Source: Rhizobiales bacterium 62-47 (GTDB lineage Bacteria > Pseudomonadota > Alphaproteobacteria > Rhizobiales > Xanthobacteraceae). Taken from it: a stretch of DNA of 64,000 nucleotides. The notes beneath the pieces are model-generated. The model was given only the letters and a program-made list of their open reading frames with translations. It had not been told where the DNA came from and made no database searches. Of the stretch, positions 24,685 to 32,606 are shown piece after piece. The stretch is taken from NCBI GenBank assembly GCA_001899255.1, contig MKVX01000018.1:311150-375149 (forward strand), written 5' to 3'. The stretch's first letter is position 1, and each line of letters starts with the position of its first letter. The position numbers and the translations under genes were made by a program.

Positions 24685-26166
24685 CTACAAATACCCCTCG
24701 CCAGCCTCCGCCGCGAAGCGGCCGGGGTCGCCTTCCCAGACGATCCGCGCATGTTCGAGCACATAGACGCGGTCGGCGTGCGGCAGTGCGAAGGTGACGT
24801 TTTGTTCGCCGAGCAGCACCGTGATCGGTGTGGTCTGCCGCAATTTCTCCAGCGCCTTCGACAATTGCTCGAGAATGACCGGGGCGAGGCCGAGCGTCGG
24901 CTCGTCGAGGATCAAGATCTTAGGTTTCATCATCAGCGAACGGCCGATAGCCAGCATCTGCTGCTCGCCGCCGCTCAGCGTCTGCGCCATCTGGCCTTGC
25001 CGCTGCTTGAGGATCGGGAACAGCTCGAACAGCCATTCGAGTTGCTTGGCCTGTTCGGCGGGCTCGAGATGCTGGCCACCGAGATCGAGATTCTCCCGCA
25101 CCGTCATTTCGCCGAATAGCTCGCGCGTTTCGGGACATTGGACGATGCCGCTCTTGGCAATGTGCGCAGGACTGATGCCGCGCAGCTTCTCGCCGCCGCG
25201 AATGATCTCGCCGGAGTAGGGCAGGAAACCCGAGATGGTGTTGAACAGCGTGGTCTTGCCGGCGCCATTCAAGCCTACGACGGAGACGAACTCACCCTGA
25301 TGCACGTGGATCGAGACGTTCTCCAGCGCTTGCGCCTTACCGTAGTGCACGCTGATGTTCTCGACCTGCAGCAACGGCACCTTGTCGGCGAAGTTGGATT
25401 CGGGGCGCGCCGAAGTTTCGATGGCGCCGCCGAGATAGACCCGGCGCACCGTTTCGTTGCGCATCACCTCGTCGGCGCGGCCGGTGACGATTTCCTCGCC
25501 GAGATACATCGCCAGCACGCGGTCGACCAGCGCCGCGACGCTCTTGACGTTGTGATCGACCAGCATCACGGCGCGGCCTTCGTCGCGGAAGCTGCGGATC
25601 AGTTCCGAGAAGGTGGCGACCTCGGCCAGCGTCAGGCCGGCAAACGGCTCGTCCACCAGTACGACTTTTGGATCGCGCGCGATCGCCTTGGCCAATTCGA
25701 GCCGCCGCAGATCGGCGAACGGCAAGGTCGGCGGACGCCGGTGCATGACCGAGCCAAGCCCGACGCGATCGGCAATCCACTTGGCGCGCTCGGTCAACGC
25801 CTTGTCGGGGAACAACATGAACAGGCTGTCCGGCAGCAGCGCGACCATGATGTTCTCCAGCACGGTCTGCCGGTTCAACGGCCGCGAATGCTGAAACACC
25901 ATGCCAAAGCCTTGCCGCGCGATCTTGTGCGCGGGCTGCCCGGCCACGTCGTGGCCTTCGAATCGCACCGTGCCGGCGGTCGGCCGCTCGATGCCCATGA
26001 TGGCTTTCATGGCGGTGGACTTGCCGGAGCCGTTCGGGCCGATCAGTCCGAAGATTTCGCCGCCATGAACGTCGAAAGAGAGGTTCTTGACCGCGGTGAG
26101 ACCGCCGAAGCGCTTGGTCAGGCCGCGGACCTCGAGGACGGGCGTGGTGGTTGCGGTGCTGTTCAT
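24685..26166 (-). CDS. Fused LivG-LivF ATP-binding protein of a HAAT ABC importer
   Basis: One 493-residue chain carries both ATPases normally made as separate LivG and LivF. Domain 1 (about 9-245) has Walker A GPNGSGKST at 43-51, Walker B VVLVDEPFAGL and the H-loop LVDHN. Its signature is degenerate: LPFADLRRLE instead of a LSGGQ-type motif. Domain 2 (about 263-493) has Walker A GLNGAGKTT at 298-306, a normal LSGGEQQML signature, Walker B ILDEPTLGLAP and the LivF-style GEQN switch. A short linker (245-262) joins them. ATG at 26166 overlaps the permease stop by 4 bases. The importer probably takes up branched-chain amino acids or aromatic/dicarboxylic substrates. Confidence 0.93.
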   Translation of the reverse strand: MNSTATTTPVLEVRGLTKRFGGLTAVKNLSFDVHGGEIFGLIGPNGSGKSTAMKAIMGIERPTAGTVRFEGHDVAGQPAHKIARQGFGMVFQHSRPLNRQTVLENIMVALLPDSLFMLFPDKALTERAKWIADRVGLGSVMHRRPPTLPFADLRRLELAKAIARDPKVVLVDEPFAGLTLAEVATFSELIRSFRDEGRAVMLVDHNVKSVAALVDRVLAMYLGEEIVTGRADEVMRNETVRRVYLGGAIETSARPESNFADKVPLLQVENISVHYGKAQALENVSIHVHQGEFVSVVGLNGAGKTTLFNTISGFLPYSGEIIRGGEKLRGISPAHIAKSGIVQCPETRELFGEMTVRENLDLGGQHLEPAEQAKQLEWLFELFPILKQRQGQMAQTLSGGEQQMLAIGRSLMMKPKILILDEPTLGLAPVILEQLSKALEKLRQTTPITVLLGEQNVTFALPHADRVYVLEHARIVWEGDPGRFAAEAGEGYL

Positions 26167-27089
26167 TGGCGTGCCTCACGCGACAGCACCGAGCCAAGGA
26201 AGCCGCCGGGGAAGAAGAGGATGACGACAAGCGCCACGGCGGAGACGATGAACGTTGCCAGTTCGCCGGTCGGCCGCAGGAACTCGCCGGCGACGATCAG
26301 GAAGATGGCGCCGAGCGCCGCGCCGAGCACGGTTCGGCGTCCGCCGAGCACGGCGGCGACGATGACCTGCACGCCGACGGCGATGTCAACCACCGTGCCG
26401 ACCGATGCGGTGCCGAAGTAGAACACCAGTAGCGCGCCGGACAGGCCGGAGAAGAACGCGCTGACGATGAACGCCGCCAGCTTGTGCTTCACGATGTTGA
26501 AGCCGAGCGCGCCGGCCTGCACCGGATCCTGGCCGCTGGCCTGGAGCACCAGACCGACCGGCGATTGCGACAGGCCGTACAGGATCGCGGCGCTGATGGT
26601 CATGAAGCCGAGCGCGATCCAGTAGTTGACGCCGGCGTCGATCGACAGCACGTCGGGAATGGTCAGGCCGATTTCACCACCGGTGAGGTCCGCGAACACC
26701 ACGATGAAGTTTTGCAGGATCAGCACGGCTACCAGCGTCGTCAGGCCGAAATAGGGACCGCGCACGCGCAATGCCGGCAGCGCCAGCACAAACCCTGCAA
26801 CGACCGAGGCCAGCGCTCCGATGACGATGCACATCGACACCGAGATGCCGAACTGATTGTTGATGATGCCGGCGGTATAGGCGCCGACGCCGATCAGGAA
26901 GGTGGGGCCGAAGTTCACTTCGCCGGCGAAACCGAACAGCAGATCCCACGCCATTGCGAAGACGCCGAAGTAATAGGCGACGGTAAGCAGGCCGAGGATA
27001 TAGCCGGAGACGTACCACGGCAGCGTCGAGGCGACGATGACGATCGTCAGCGAGATCCAGAACAGGCGCGACTTGAAGAATCCGATCAT
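26163..27089 (-). CDS. LivM-type inner-membrane permease of the HAAT importer
   Basis: Membrane permease of 308 residues in the LivM half of the branched-chain amino acid transporter family. Multiple hydrophobic helices and the family segment LALPALRVRGPYFGLTTL are visible, followed by the ATPase-contact region. It pairs with the LivH-type protein upstream. The stop overlaps the fused ATPase gene start by 4 bases and its start lies 1 base from the LivH stop, so the order on this strand is LivH, LivM, LivGF. Confidence 0.92.
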   Translation of the reverse strand: MIGFFKSRLFWISLTIVIVASTLPWYVSGYILGLLTVAYYFGVFAMAWDLLFGFAGEVNFGPTFLIGVGAYTAGIINNQFGISVSMCIVIGALASVVAGFVLALPALRVRGPYFGLTTLVAVLILQNFIVVFADLTGGEIGLTIPDVLSIDAGVNYWIALGFMTISAAILYGLSQSPVGLVLQASGQDPVQAGALGFNIVKHKLAAFIVSAFFSGLSGALLVFYFGTASVGTVVDIAVGVQVIVAAVLGGRRTVLGAALGAIFLIVAGEFLRPTGELATFIVSAVALVVILFFPGGFLGSVLSREARQ

Positions 27090-27090
27090 T

Positions 27091-27966
27091 TCAGCGCCTC
27101 CCCAGCAGGCCTTGCGGCCTTATGTACATTACGATCACCAATAGCAGCAGCGCGGGGATCGTCCGGTAGGCGGGCGAGATCATGTAGGCGGTGAAGGTTT
27201 CGAGGTAGCCGACGACAAAGGCGGCAATCAGCGAGCCGGACACACTCCCCAGTCCGCCCAGCACGACGATGGAGAAGGCGCTCGCGGTCAGCGGTCCGAC
27301 GCTATAGGAGCTGACACCGAGAAACATGCCGAGCAGCACCCCGGCGATACCGGCCAGCACGCCGTAGATCGCCCAGACGATGATGTAGATGTTGGTCAGC
27401 TCGAAGCCGAGGATGGTGACGCCGCGCGGGTTCATCGATGCCGCCAGCACCACTTTGCCGGTGCGGGTGCGGTTGACCAGGAACCAAAGCAGGCCGATCA
27501 CCAGGCAGCAGACCACGGCGGTGAAAATCTCGTTCTTCGGCGTGCGGACCCCGACGATGTTAACGACGCCTTCGACGATCGGCAGCACCGTCTTGGCGTT
27601 GTTGGTGAAGAAATAGGCGATCAGCTCCTGGATCATGATGCCCCAGAGCAGCGTCGCGGTGAGCACGAAGATTTCCTTTTCCTCATTCGGGATCTTGTTG
27701 GACCGCTGGATCGGCTGCACCACCGCGAAATAGGTTGCGATCGAACACAGCGCCGCAATGACAATGCCGACCAATGCGCCGGAATAGCTATCGAGATGGA
27801 AGACGCTCGCCGCCGCCCATGCCGCCACGGCAGCCAGCACCATGATCGCGCCATGCGACAGGTTCAAAACGCCGGATACGCCGAAGATGAGAGTGAAACC
27901 GGTTGCACCGAGCGCATAAAGCGCACTGATGGCAAAGCCATCGATCAGGATTTGTAAGCCGAGCAT
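27091..27966 (-). CDS. LivH-type inner-membrane permease of the HAAT importer
   Basis: Membrane permease of 291 residues. LivH features are visible: GFTLIFGVSGVLNLSHGAIMVL near the N-terminus and a conserved GLGSVSGSLIAAFVVGYLE region at about 240-260. About eight hydrophobic segments are present. With LivM it forms the pore of the same importer. A rho-independent terminator-like hairpin (28018-28045) separates it from the substrate-binding-protein gene, so the permeases may be expressed less than the binding protein. Confidence 0.92.
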   Translation of the reverse strand: MLGLQILIDGFAISALYALGATGFTLIFGVSGVLNLSHGAIMVLAAVAAWAAASVFHLDSYSGALVGIVIAALCSIATYFAVVQPIQRSNKIPNEEKEIFVLTATLLWGIMIQELIAYFFTNNAKTVLPIVEGVVNIVGVRTPKNEIFTAVVCCLVIGLLWFLVNRTRTGKVVLAASMNPRGVTILGFELTNIYIIVWAIYGVLAGIAGVLLGMFLGVSSYSVGPLTASAFSIVVLGGLGSVSGSLIAAFVVGYLETFTAYMISPAYRTIPALLLLVIVMYIRPQGLLGRR

Positions 27967-28017
27967 CTATGACAGCCGCCGCAGGTTCGCCATTCAATCC
28001 GAGGGGGTGAGATGAAA

Positions 28018-28045
28018 ACGCTCCCGGCGATGAGGCCGGGAGCGT
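28018..28045 (-). terminator. Rho-independent terminator after the binding-protein gene
   Basis: A perfect 11-base stem (ACGCTCCCGGC at 28018-28028, GCCGGGAGCGT at 28035-28045) with a 6-base loop; on the minus strand it is followed by TTTTC. It stands between the periplasmic binding protein and LivH and probably lets part of the transcription continue. Confidence 0.8.
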
Positions 28046-28057
28046 GTCGAGATCATC

Positions 28058-29308
28058 TCAGTTCGAAGTGACTTTGATGAAGGAGGGGAACTTGAGCGTG
28101 CCCTTGGCAACTTCCTTCGGCCAGACGCTGACCTGTTTGCCATCCTGCCACTGCAGCATCAGGCCGGTGATGAGGCCTTTGCCGTATTTGAGGCCGTGGG
28201 TGAACTTGTCTTCCTTGCCGTAGAACTGGACGCGACCGATGGTGCCTTCCCAGTCGGTCTTCTCCAGCGCATCGACCATCTTGTCGGCATCGGTCGAACC
28301 GGCGCGCTTTACCGCATCGGCGATCATGTAGACTTCGTCATAGGCGGTGTAACCCGCATAGGACGGATAGTTACCGAACTTCTTCTTGAAACCCTCGGCG
28401 AACGGTAGCGACTTCGGCGTCACCGGCACGTCGGGTCCGGACACGCCCTGGTAGAGCACGCCATTCGAAGCGTCATTGGTGTCCTTGCCGAATGTCGAGT
28501 TGGTGGCTTGCGAGGAAATGCCGAGCATCGGGATCGGAACCTGCTGGTTCTTCCATTGCACGGTGGGTTGCACGCCGACATGCGAAATGCCGGTGATGAT
28601 GACGTCCGGCTTGGCCGCCTCGATCTTGTTGAAAATCGGCGTGAAGTCGGTGGTATCCGGCGAGAAGCGGATGTGGTCGAGCACCTTGAGGCCGATCTTC
28701 GGCAGGCATTCCTCGTAGCCGATATCGAGCGGCTTGGTCCACGCCGCGTCTTCGCTCATGATGACGGCGGACTTCATCTTCTTGCCATCGACCAGCAGTT
28801 CCTTGGCGGCATCGCAGACCGACAGCGCCAGCGCGGCCGAGGTCAGGTAGCCGTGGAAGGTGTATTTGTTCTTGTCGTAATTGTCGTGCACCGCGCGGGT
28901 GATCTCGTTGGAAGCTGCGCCGGGCGTGATCATCGGCGTCTTCAGGCGGGAGGCCCAGGGTTCGAGCGCGAGCACGACCTCGCTGATGTAGCTGGCGATG
29001 ACCGCGTTGACCTTGTCCTCGTTCACCGCGCGCTGGAAGGCGCGGACGGAGTCGGCGGAGGAACTGTGATTGTCGTAAGTGACGATCTCGACCTTGCGTC
29101 CGTCGATGCCGCCCTTGGCGTTGATTTCTTCGGCGGCCATCTGCGCGGCTTGCGGGATCGAGGCGCCAGCGATGGCCTGAGCCTCGGCGATAACGCCGAT
29201 CTTGATGGGGTCAGCGGCGAAAGCCGGACTCATTGCAAGGCCGAGTGCGGTTGCGCCAAGTAAGACGGAAAGCGACCACGCGGCGCGGGGGGAGGTGTTG
29301 TGAGCCAT
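28058..29308 (-). CDS. Periplasmic substrate-binding protein of the HAAT importer
   Basis: Substrate-binding protein of 416 residues. A Sec signal peptide is visible (basic start, hydrophobic LLGATALGLAMSPAFAAD, likely cleavage after AFA near residue 31). The start of the mature protein, IKIGVIAEAQAIAGA, and QAAQMAAEEINAKGG match the Leu/Ile/Val-binding protein family. It is the first gene of the operon and feeds LivH/LivM and the fused ATPase. The ligand may be an amino acid, urea-like or aromatic compound; sequence alone does not decide. Confidence 0.93.
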   Translation of the reverse strand: MAHNTSPRAAWSLSVLLGATALGLAMSPAFAADPIKIGVIAEAQAIAGASIPQAAQMAAEEINAKGGIDGRKVEIVTYDNHSSSADSVRAFQRAVNEDKVNAVIASYISEVVLALEPWASRLKTPMITPGAASNEITRAVHDNYDKNKYTFHGYLTSAALALSVCDAAKELLVDGKKMKSAVIMSEDAAWTKPLDIGYEECLPKIGLKVLDHIRFSPDTTDFTPIFNKIEAAKPDVIITGISHVGVQPTVQWKNQQVPIPMLGISSQATNSTFGKDTNDASNGVLYQGVSGPDVPVTPKSLPFAEGFKKKFGNYPSYAGYTAYDEVYMIADAVKRAGSTDADKMVDALEKTDWEGTIGRVQFYGKEDKFTHGLKYGKGLITGLMLQWQDGKQVSVWPKEVAKGTLKFPSFIKVTSN

Positions 29309-29570
29309 GTTGTTTCCTCTGTTGTTGCGTGAGGCTCTGTGTCGAGCCTTCGGATTATTTTAGAGGTGCGGCCGAACCCGGCGGGCGGGAGTGTTGCCGC
29401 GCGAGAGAATTCTCCATAGGCCCGTAACGACAGGGAGGTCAACATTGCAGTGCAGCGTTGCTGCGATCGCGACTTTCGTCCAATGCTGTTGTCCGATATT
29501 TGTGCAACGAGCAGATGTCGGCAGCAAAAATTGTCGGCCGCGCGTTTTGAAACTTGAAGGAAGGCAGCCC

Positions 29571-30650
29571 GTGAGCAAAGGAACCAAACAGTATCGGATC
29601 GCGGTTATTCCGGGAGACGGCATCGGCAAGGAGGTCATACCGGAAGGCCTTCGCGTGCTCGAAGCCGCCGCCAGCAAACACGGCGTGAAGTTGCATTTCG
29701 ATCATTTCGATTTCGCCTCATGGGACTACTACGCCAAGCATCAACAGATGATGCCGGACGACTGGAAGGCGAAGATAGGGTCGCACGATGCGATTTATTT
29801 CGGTGCCGTCGGCTGGCCGGAGAAGATTCCGGATCACGTCTCGCTGTGGGGTTCGCTGATCAAGTTTCGTCGCGAATTCGACCAGTACGTCAACCTGCGC
29901 CCGGTACGGTTGATGCCCGGCGTGCCGTCGCCGCTCGCCAATCGCAAGCCCGGCGATATCGATTTCTGGGTGGTGCGCGAGAACACCGAGGGCGAATACT
30001 CGTCGGTCGGTGGCCGCATGTTCCCGGATACAGATCGCGAGTTCGTGACGCAGCAGACGGTGATGACACGCGTCGGCGTCGATCGTGTGCTGAAGTTCGC
30101 CTTCGATCTGGCGCAATCGCGACCGAAGAAGCATCTCACCTCGGCGACCAAGTCGAACGGCATCTCGATCACCATGCCGTATTGGGACGAGCGCGTCGAA
30201 GCGATGGCGAAGAACTATCCCAAGGTGAAGTGGGACAAGTTTCACATCGATATTCTGACGGCGCACTTCGTGCTGCATCCGGACTGGTTTGACGTTGTCG
30301 TCGGCTCCAATTTGTTCGGTGACATCCTGTCCGATCTCGGCCCGGCCTGCACCGGCACCATCGGCATTGCGCCGTCGGGCAACATCAATCCGAGCGGCGA
30401 CTTCCCCTCGGTGTTCGAGCCGGTGCATGGTTCGGCCCCGGATATCGCCGGGCAGGGCATCGCCAATCCGATCGGCATGATTTGGTCCGGTGCGATGATG
30501 CTCGAGCATCTCGGGGAGGCAAAGGCCGCCAAAGCCATCGTCGATGCCATCGAGCGGACGCTGGGCGAACGCACCCTCCGCACGCGCGATCTCGGCGGCA
30601 ACGCGGATACCACAGCATGCGGCAAGGCGGTCGCGGAGATGGTGGAGTAA
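29571..30650 (+). CDS. Tartrate dehydrogenase / isopropylmalate dehydrogenase-like enzyme
   Basis: NAD-dependent beta-hydroxyacid oxidative decarboxylase of the isocitrate/isopropylmalate family (359 residues). Visible signatures are VIPGDGIGKEV, the substrate-binding segment LRPVRLMPGVPSPL, VVRENTEGEYSSVGGR, and the metal-binding region NLFGDILSDLG. The ENTEGEYS form and length fit tartrate dehydrogenase (TtuC/TDH) better than leucine LeuB. It oxidises D-malate, tartrate or 3-isopropylmalate, so the exact substrate needs assay. GTG at 29571 has GGAAGG a few bases upstream; the frame extends back to 29391 but without a ribosome site. It lies outside the proposed island. Confidence 0.9.
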   Translation: MSKGTKQYRIAVIPGDGIGKEVIPEGLRVLEAAASKHGVKLHFDHFDFASWDYYAKHQQMMPDDWKAKIGSHDAIYFGAVGWPEKIPDHVSLWGSLIKFRREFDQYVNLRPVRLMPGVPSPLANRKPGDIDFWVVRENTEGEYSSVGGRMFPDTDREFVTQQTVMTRVGVDRVLKFAFDLAQSRPKKHLTSATKSNGISITMPYWDERVEAMAKNYPKVKWDKFHIDILTAHFVLHPDWFDVVVGSNLFGDILSDLGPACTGTIGIAPSGNINPSGDFPSVFEPVHGSAPDIAGQGIANPIGMIWSGAMMLEHLGEAKAAKAIVDAIERTLGERTLRTRDLGGNADTTACGKAVAEMVE

Positions 30651-30762
30651 GGCCTCTGTTTCCCTCTCCCTTGCGTTCTCGGAAGAGAAATTGCTGCGGA
30701 TGGAAGTTTCTTCCCCAGATTGGATAAGTCGTTGATATTGCTTGCGTCAAGGACGACGGGCG

Positions 30763-30775
30763 GTCACGTTTGATC
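30763..30775 (+). repeat. 13-bp direct repeat, candidate left attachment core
   Basis: GTCACGTTTGATC at 30763-30775 is repeated exactly at 55955-55967 in the same orientation. This copy lies 65 bases before the integrase ATG. It would be the left att core of an island if the repeat is functional. A 13-base match can also occur by chance in 64 kb. Confidence 0.4.
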
Positions 30776-30839
30776 CCATCATTATCCGTGCGGTGCTACC
30801 TATGTTGGATTGAGGTAGCGTGGCTGGTCGGGGATTCAA

Positions 30840-32045
30840 ATGCCACAAGTTAAGCTAACCAAGACGGCGATTGACGCCCTGCCAACACCGACCACGGACA
30901 CCGTTTATTGGGATGCTGGTTGCCCGGGATTCGGCATCAAGGTCACCCCCAAAGGGCGCAAGGTGTTTATCGTGCTGTATCGAACAGCAGGCGCCGGTTC
31001 GCGTCTCCGCAAATTTGCCATCGGACCATATGGCCGGGTCACGCTTAACCAGGCGCGCGTGACTGCTCAGAAAGTGTTTGCTGCCAAGCTGGATGGACGA
31101 GATCTTGCGGCGGAGAAGAAGGAATCGCGTCGCCGGATGGTCGCGGATCGGATCGATGATCTGTTGGAAGCATACATTGCCCAGCATGTCGTCCACAATC
31201 GCTCCGGACCAGAGATTTCACGGATGCTTCGCCGCGAAATCGGATCGGAGTGGGGTGCCCGGAGCATTCATGAGATCAGCAAACGCGACGCAATCGACAT
31301 CGTTACGGCTATTGAGCATCGCGGAGCACCGATCGCGGCCAACAAAGCTCTAAAGGCGATCAAAACATTCTTGCGGTGGTGTGTCGGCCGCGCGGTGCTG
31401 GATCGCTCGCCGGCGGATGACGTGCCGCTCCCGGCCAAGCAAATCACGCGGGATCGCGTCTTGAGCGACGACGAACTCGGCCGAATTATTCTCGCTGCCC
31501 GCCGGCTTGGTTGTCACTATGGCGACACCGTCGAAATGTTGGCGCTTACTGGCCAACGCCGCGAGGAGGTTGCGCGCTGCACCTGGGCGGAGATTGATCT
31601 GACCGCACAAATCTGGAGAATCCCATCCGAGCGTACCAAGAATGGCAAAGCTCACGAGGTCTACCTGTCTGATCAGGCAGTAGCGGTCCTGGCACGCGCA
31701 AAGTCTGAGGCTCAGTTTGTGTTTTCAAAAACCGGGCAATTCGCGTTTCAAGGCTTCGGCCCTTCGAAACGCAAGCTTGATGTGCTGGCTAACGTTACGG
31801 GATGGCGACTTCATGATTTGCGACGGACCTGTGTCTCCGGCATGGCCCGACTAGGCACCGCTCCTCACGTCGCCGACAAGATTCTGAATCATCAGTCGGG
31901 CACGATCTCGGGCGTTGCGGCCGTCTACCAGCGGCATGATTTCCTGGCGGAACGAAGAAAGGCGCTTGAGATCTGGGGGGCCCACGTTGCGTTCGTCGTC
32001 GACACCCTCCGCGCAGAACAGTCAGAAACCCGCAAGGCTGCGTGA
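30840..32045 (+). CDS. Tyrosine-recombinase integrase (island type)
   Basis: Complete tyrosine recombinase of 401 residues with the DUF4102-type N-terminal domain of island integrases (LTKTAIDALPTPT..VYWDAGCPGFGIKV). The central arm (about 95-195) is a core-binding domain. The catalytic set is present: R240 (TGQRREEV), H325-x-x-R328 (LHDLRRT), H351 and the nucleophile Y363 (VYQRHD). Nothing in the reading frame is broken. It lies between the tartrate-dehydrogenase-like gene and the LacI operon and is followed by about 560 bases of unassigned DNA, as expected at an island end. No tRNA gene was seen beside it. Confidence 0.95.
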   Translation: MPQVKLTKTAIDALPTPTTDTVYWDAGCPGFGIKVTPKGRKVFIVLYRTAGAGSRLRKFAIGPYGRVTLNQARVTAQKVFAAKLDGRDLAAEKKESRRRMVADRIDDLLEAYIAQHVVHNRSGPEISRMLRREIGSEWGARSIHEISKRDAIDIVTAIEHRGAPIAANKALKAIKTFLRWCVGRAVLDRSPADDVPLPAKQITRDRVLSDDELGRIILAARRLGCHYGDTVEMLALTGQRREEVARCTWAEIDLTAQIWRIPSERTKNGKAHEVYLSDQAVAVLARAKSEAQFVFSKTGQFAFQGFGPSKRKLDVLANVTGWRLHDLRRTCVSGMARLGTAPHVADKILNHQSGTISGVAAVYQRHDFLAERRKALEIWGAHVAFVVDTLRAEQSETRKAA

Positions 32046-32530
32046 CCGATCGCGTGTCAGCTTTTGCCTCAAAACAGACATTCTAGTTTTCTGACCAGCG
32101 CGGGGCGCGCATGCCTTCCGCAGTCCTAGATCCTCACAGCGAGCACTTGTTCGTTGAGCGTGCGGCGCCGCTTTAGCGTGTGCATTAGATCGCGCATCGC
32201 GGCGTAGTAGTCAGCTCAGACAAATCCTATGACGCCAGAATTCTCCCAATCCTCGAAAAATTGCCACCTTCTAGCGGATTGGAATGGGCGGGGCCGCCAT
32301 AGATAACGATGTCCAAGGTAATGAGTATAGGGGTGGGAGATTGCGTTTGTAATGATCGCGGCGCTCGTAGCCAGTGCCGAAATAGGGATTGGACTCCTGT
32401 TCGTTGAAGTGGTGCGCGGCAAACGGGGTACCACTTGCCTGCGTCGGGTCGCTTTGCGGGTCGACTCGCACATTGATGATGTCCCCACGTCTTCTTTGGT
32501 CGCAACAGATGCATTGTAGAAATGCCATTT
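32046..32530. other. Unassigned stretch after the integrase
   Basis: No convincing gene. On the minus strand a short frame ends at 32128 with a coherent stretch (MRDLMHTLKRRRTLNEQ then VLAVRI) and another of 85 codons lies at 32271-32528 (contains DPQSDPTQASGTPF and NPYFGTGYERRDHYKR); both look like pieces of decayed genes but have no recognisable family or ribosome site. The stretch between integrase and LacI operon is probably island debris. Confidence 0.35.
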
Positions 32531-32559
32531 TTGGCTTGTCGTGAAATCGTATTCATAAT
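32531..32559 (+). promoter_or_regulatory. Promoter of the LacI-controlled catabolic operon
   Basis: TTGGCT at 32531-32536 and CATAAT at 32554-32559 are 17 bases apart, a good sigma70 arrangement (5/6 match for the -10). The expected start of the transcript is near 32566. An operator-like palindrome lies over the spacer and -10. Confidence 0.6.
32542..32555. promoter_or_regulatory. LacI-family operator O1 in the promoter spacer
   Basis: TGAAATCGTATTCA is a near-palindrome with a central CG, the hallmark of LacI-family sites. It shares the consensus TGAAWWCGWATTCA with a second site at 32608, 66 bases away centre to centre. It overlaps the -10 of the promoter. Confidence 0.55.
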
Positions 32560-32606
32560 AACTTGCCGAGGTAGAAACGGATTTTTGGGAAGCGACCTAA
32601 CCATTA

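Noticed and set aside
25138-26421. 427-codon plus-strand open frame opposite the fused ATPase
   Set aside because: Antisense shadow; the minus strand has two complete ABC domains.
29391-29570. N-terminal extension of the tartrate-dehydrogenase-like protein
   Set aside because: The extra 60 codons are cysteine-rich without homology, and the GTG at 29571 has a GGAAGG ribosome site.
30651-30839. A tRNA gene as attachment site beside the integrase
   Set aside because: GGGGATTCAAATG just before the ATG resembles a T-loop, but no acceptor stem, anticodon arm or CCA end can be folded.
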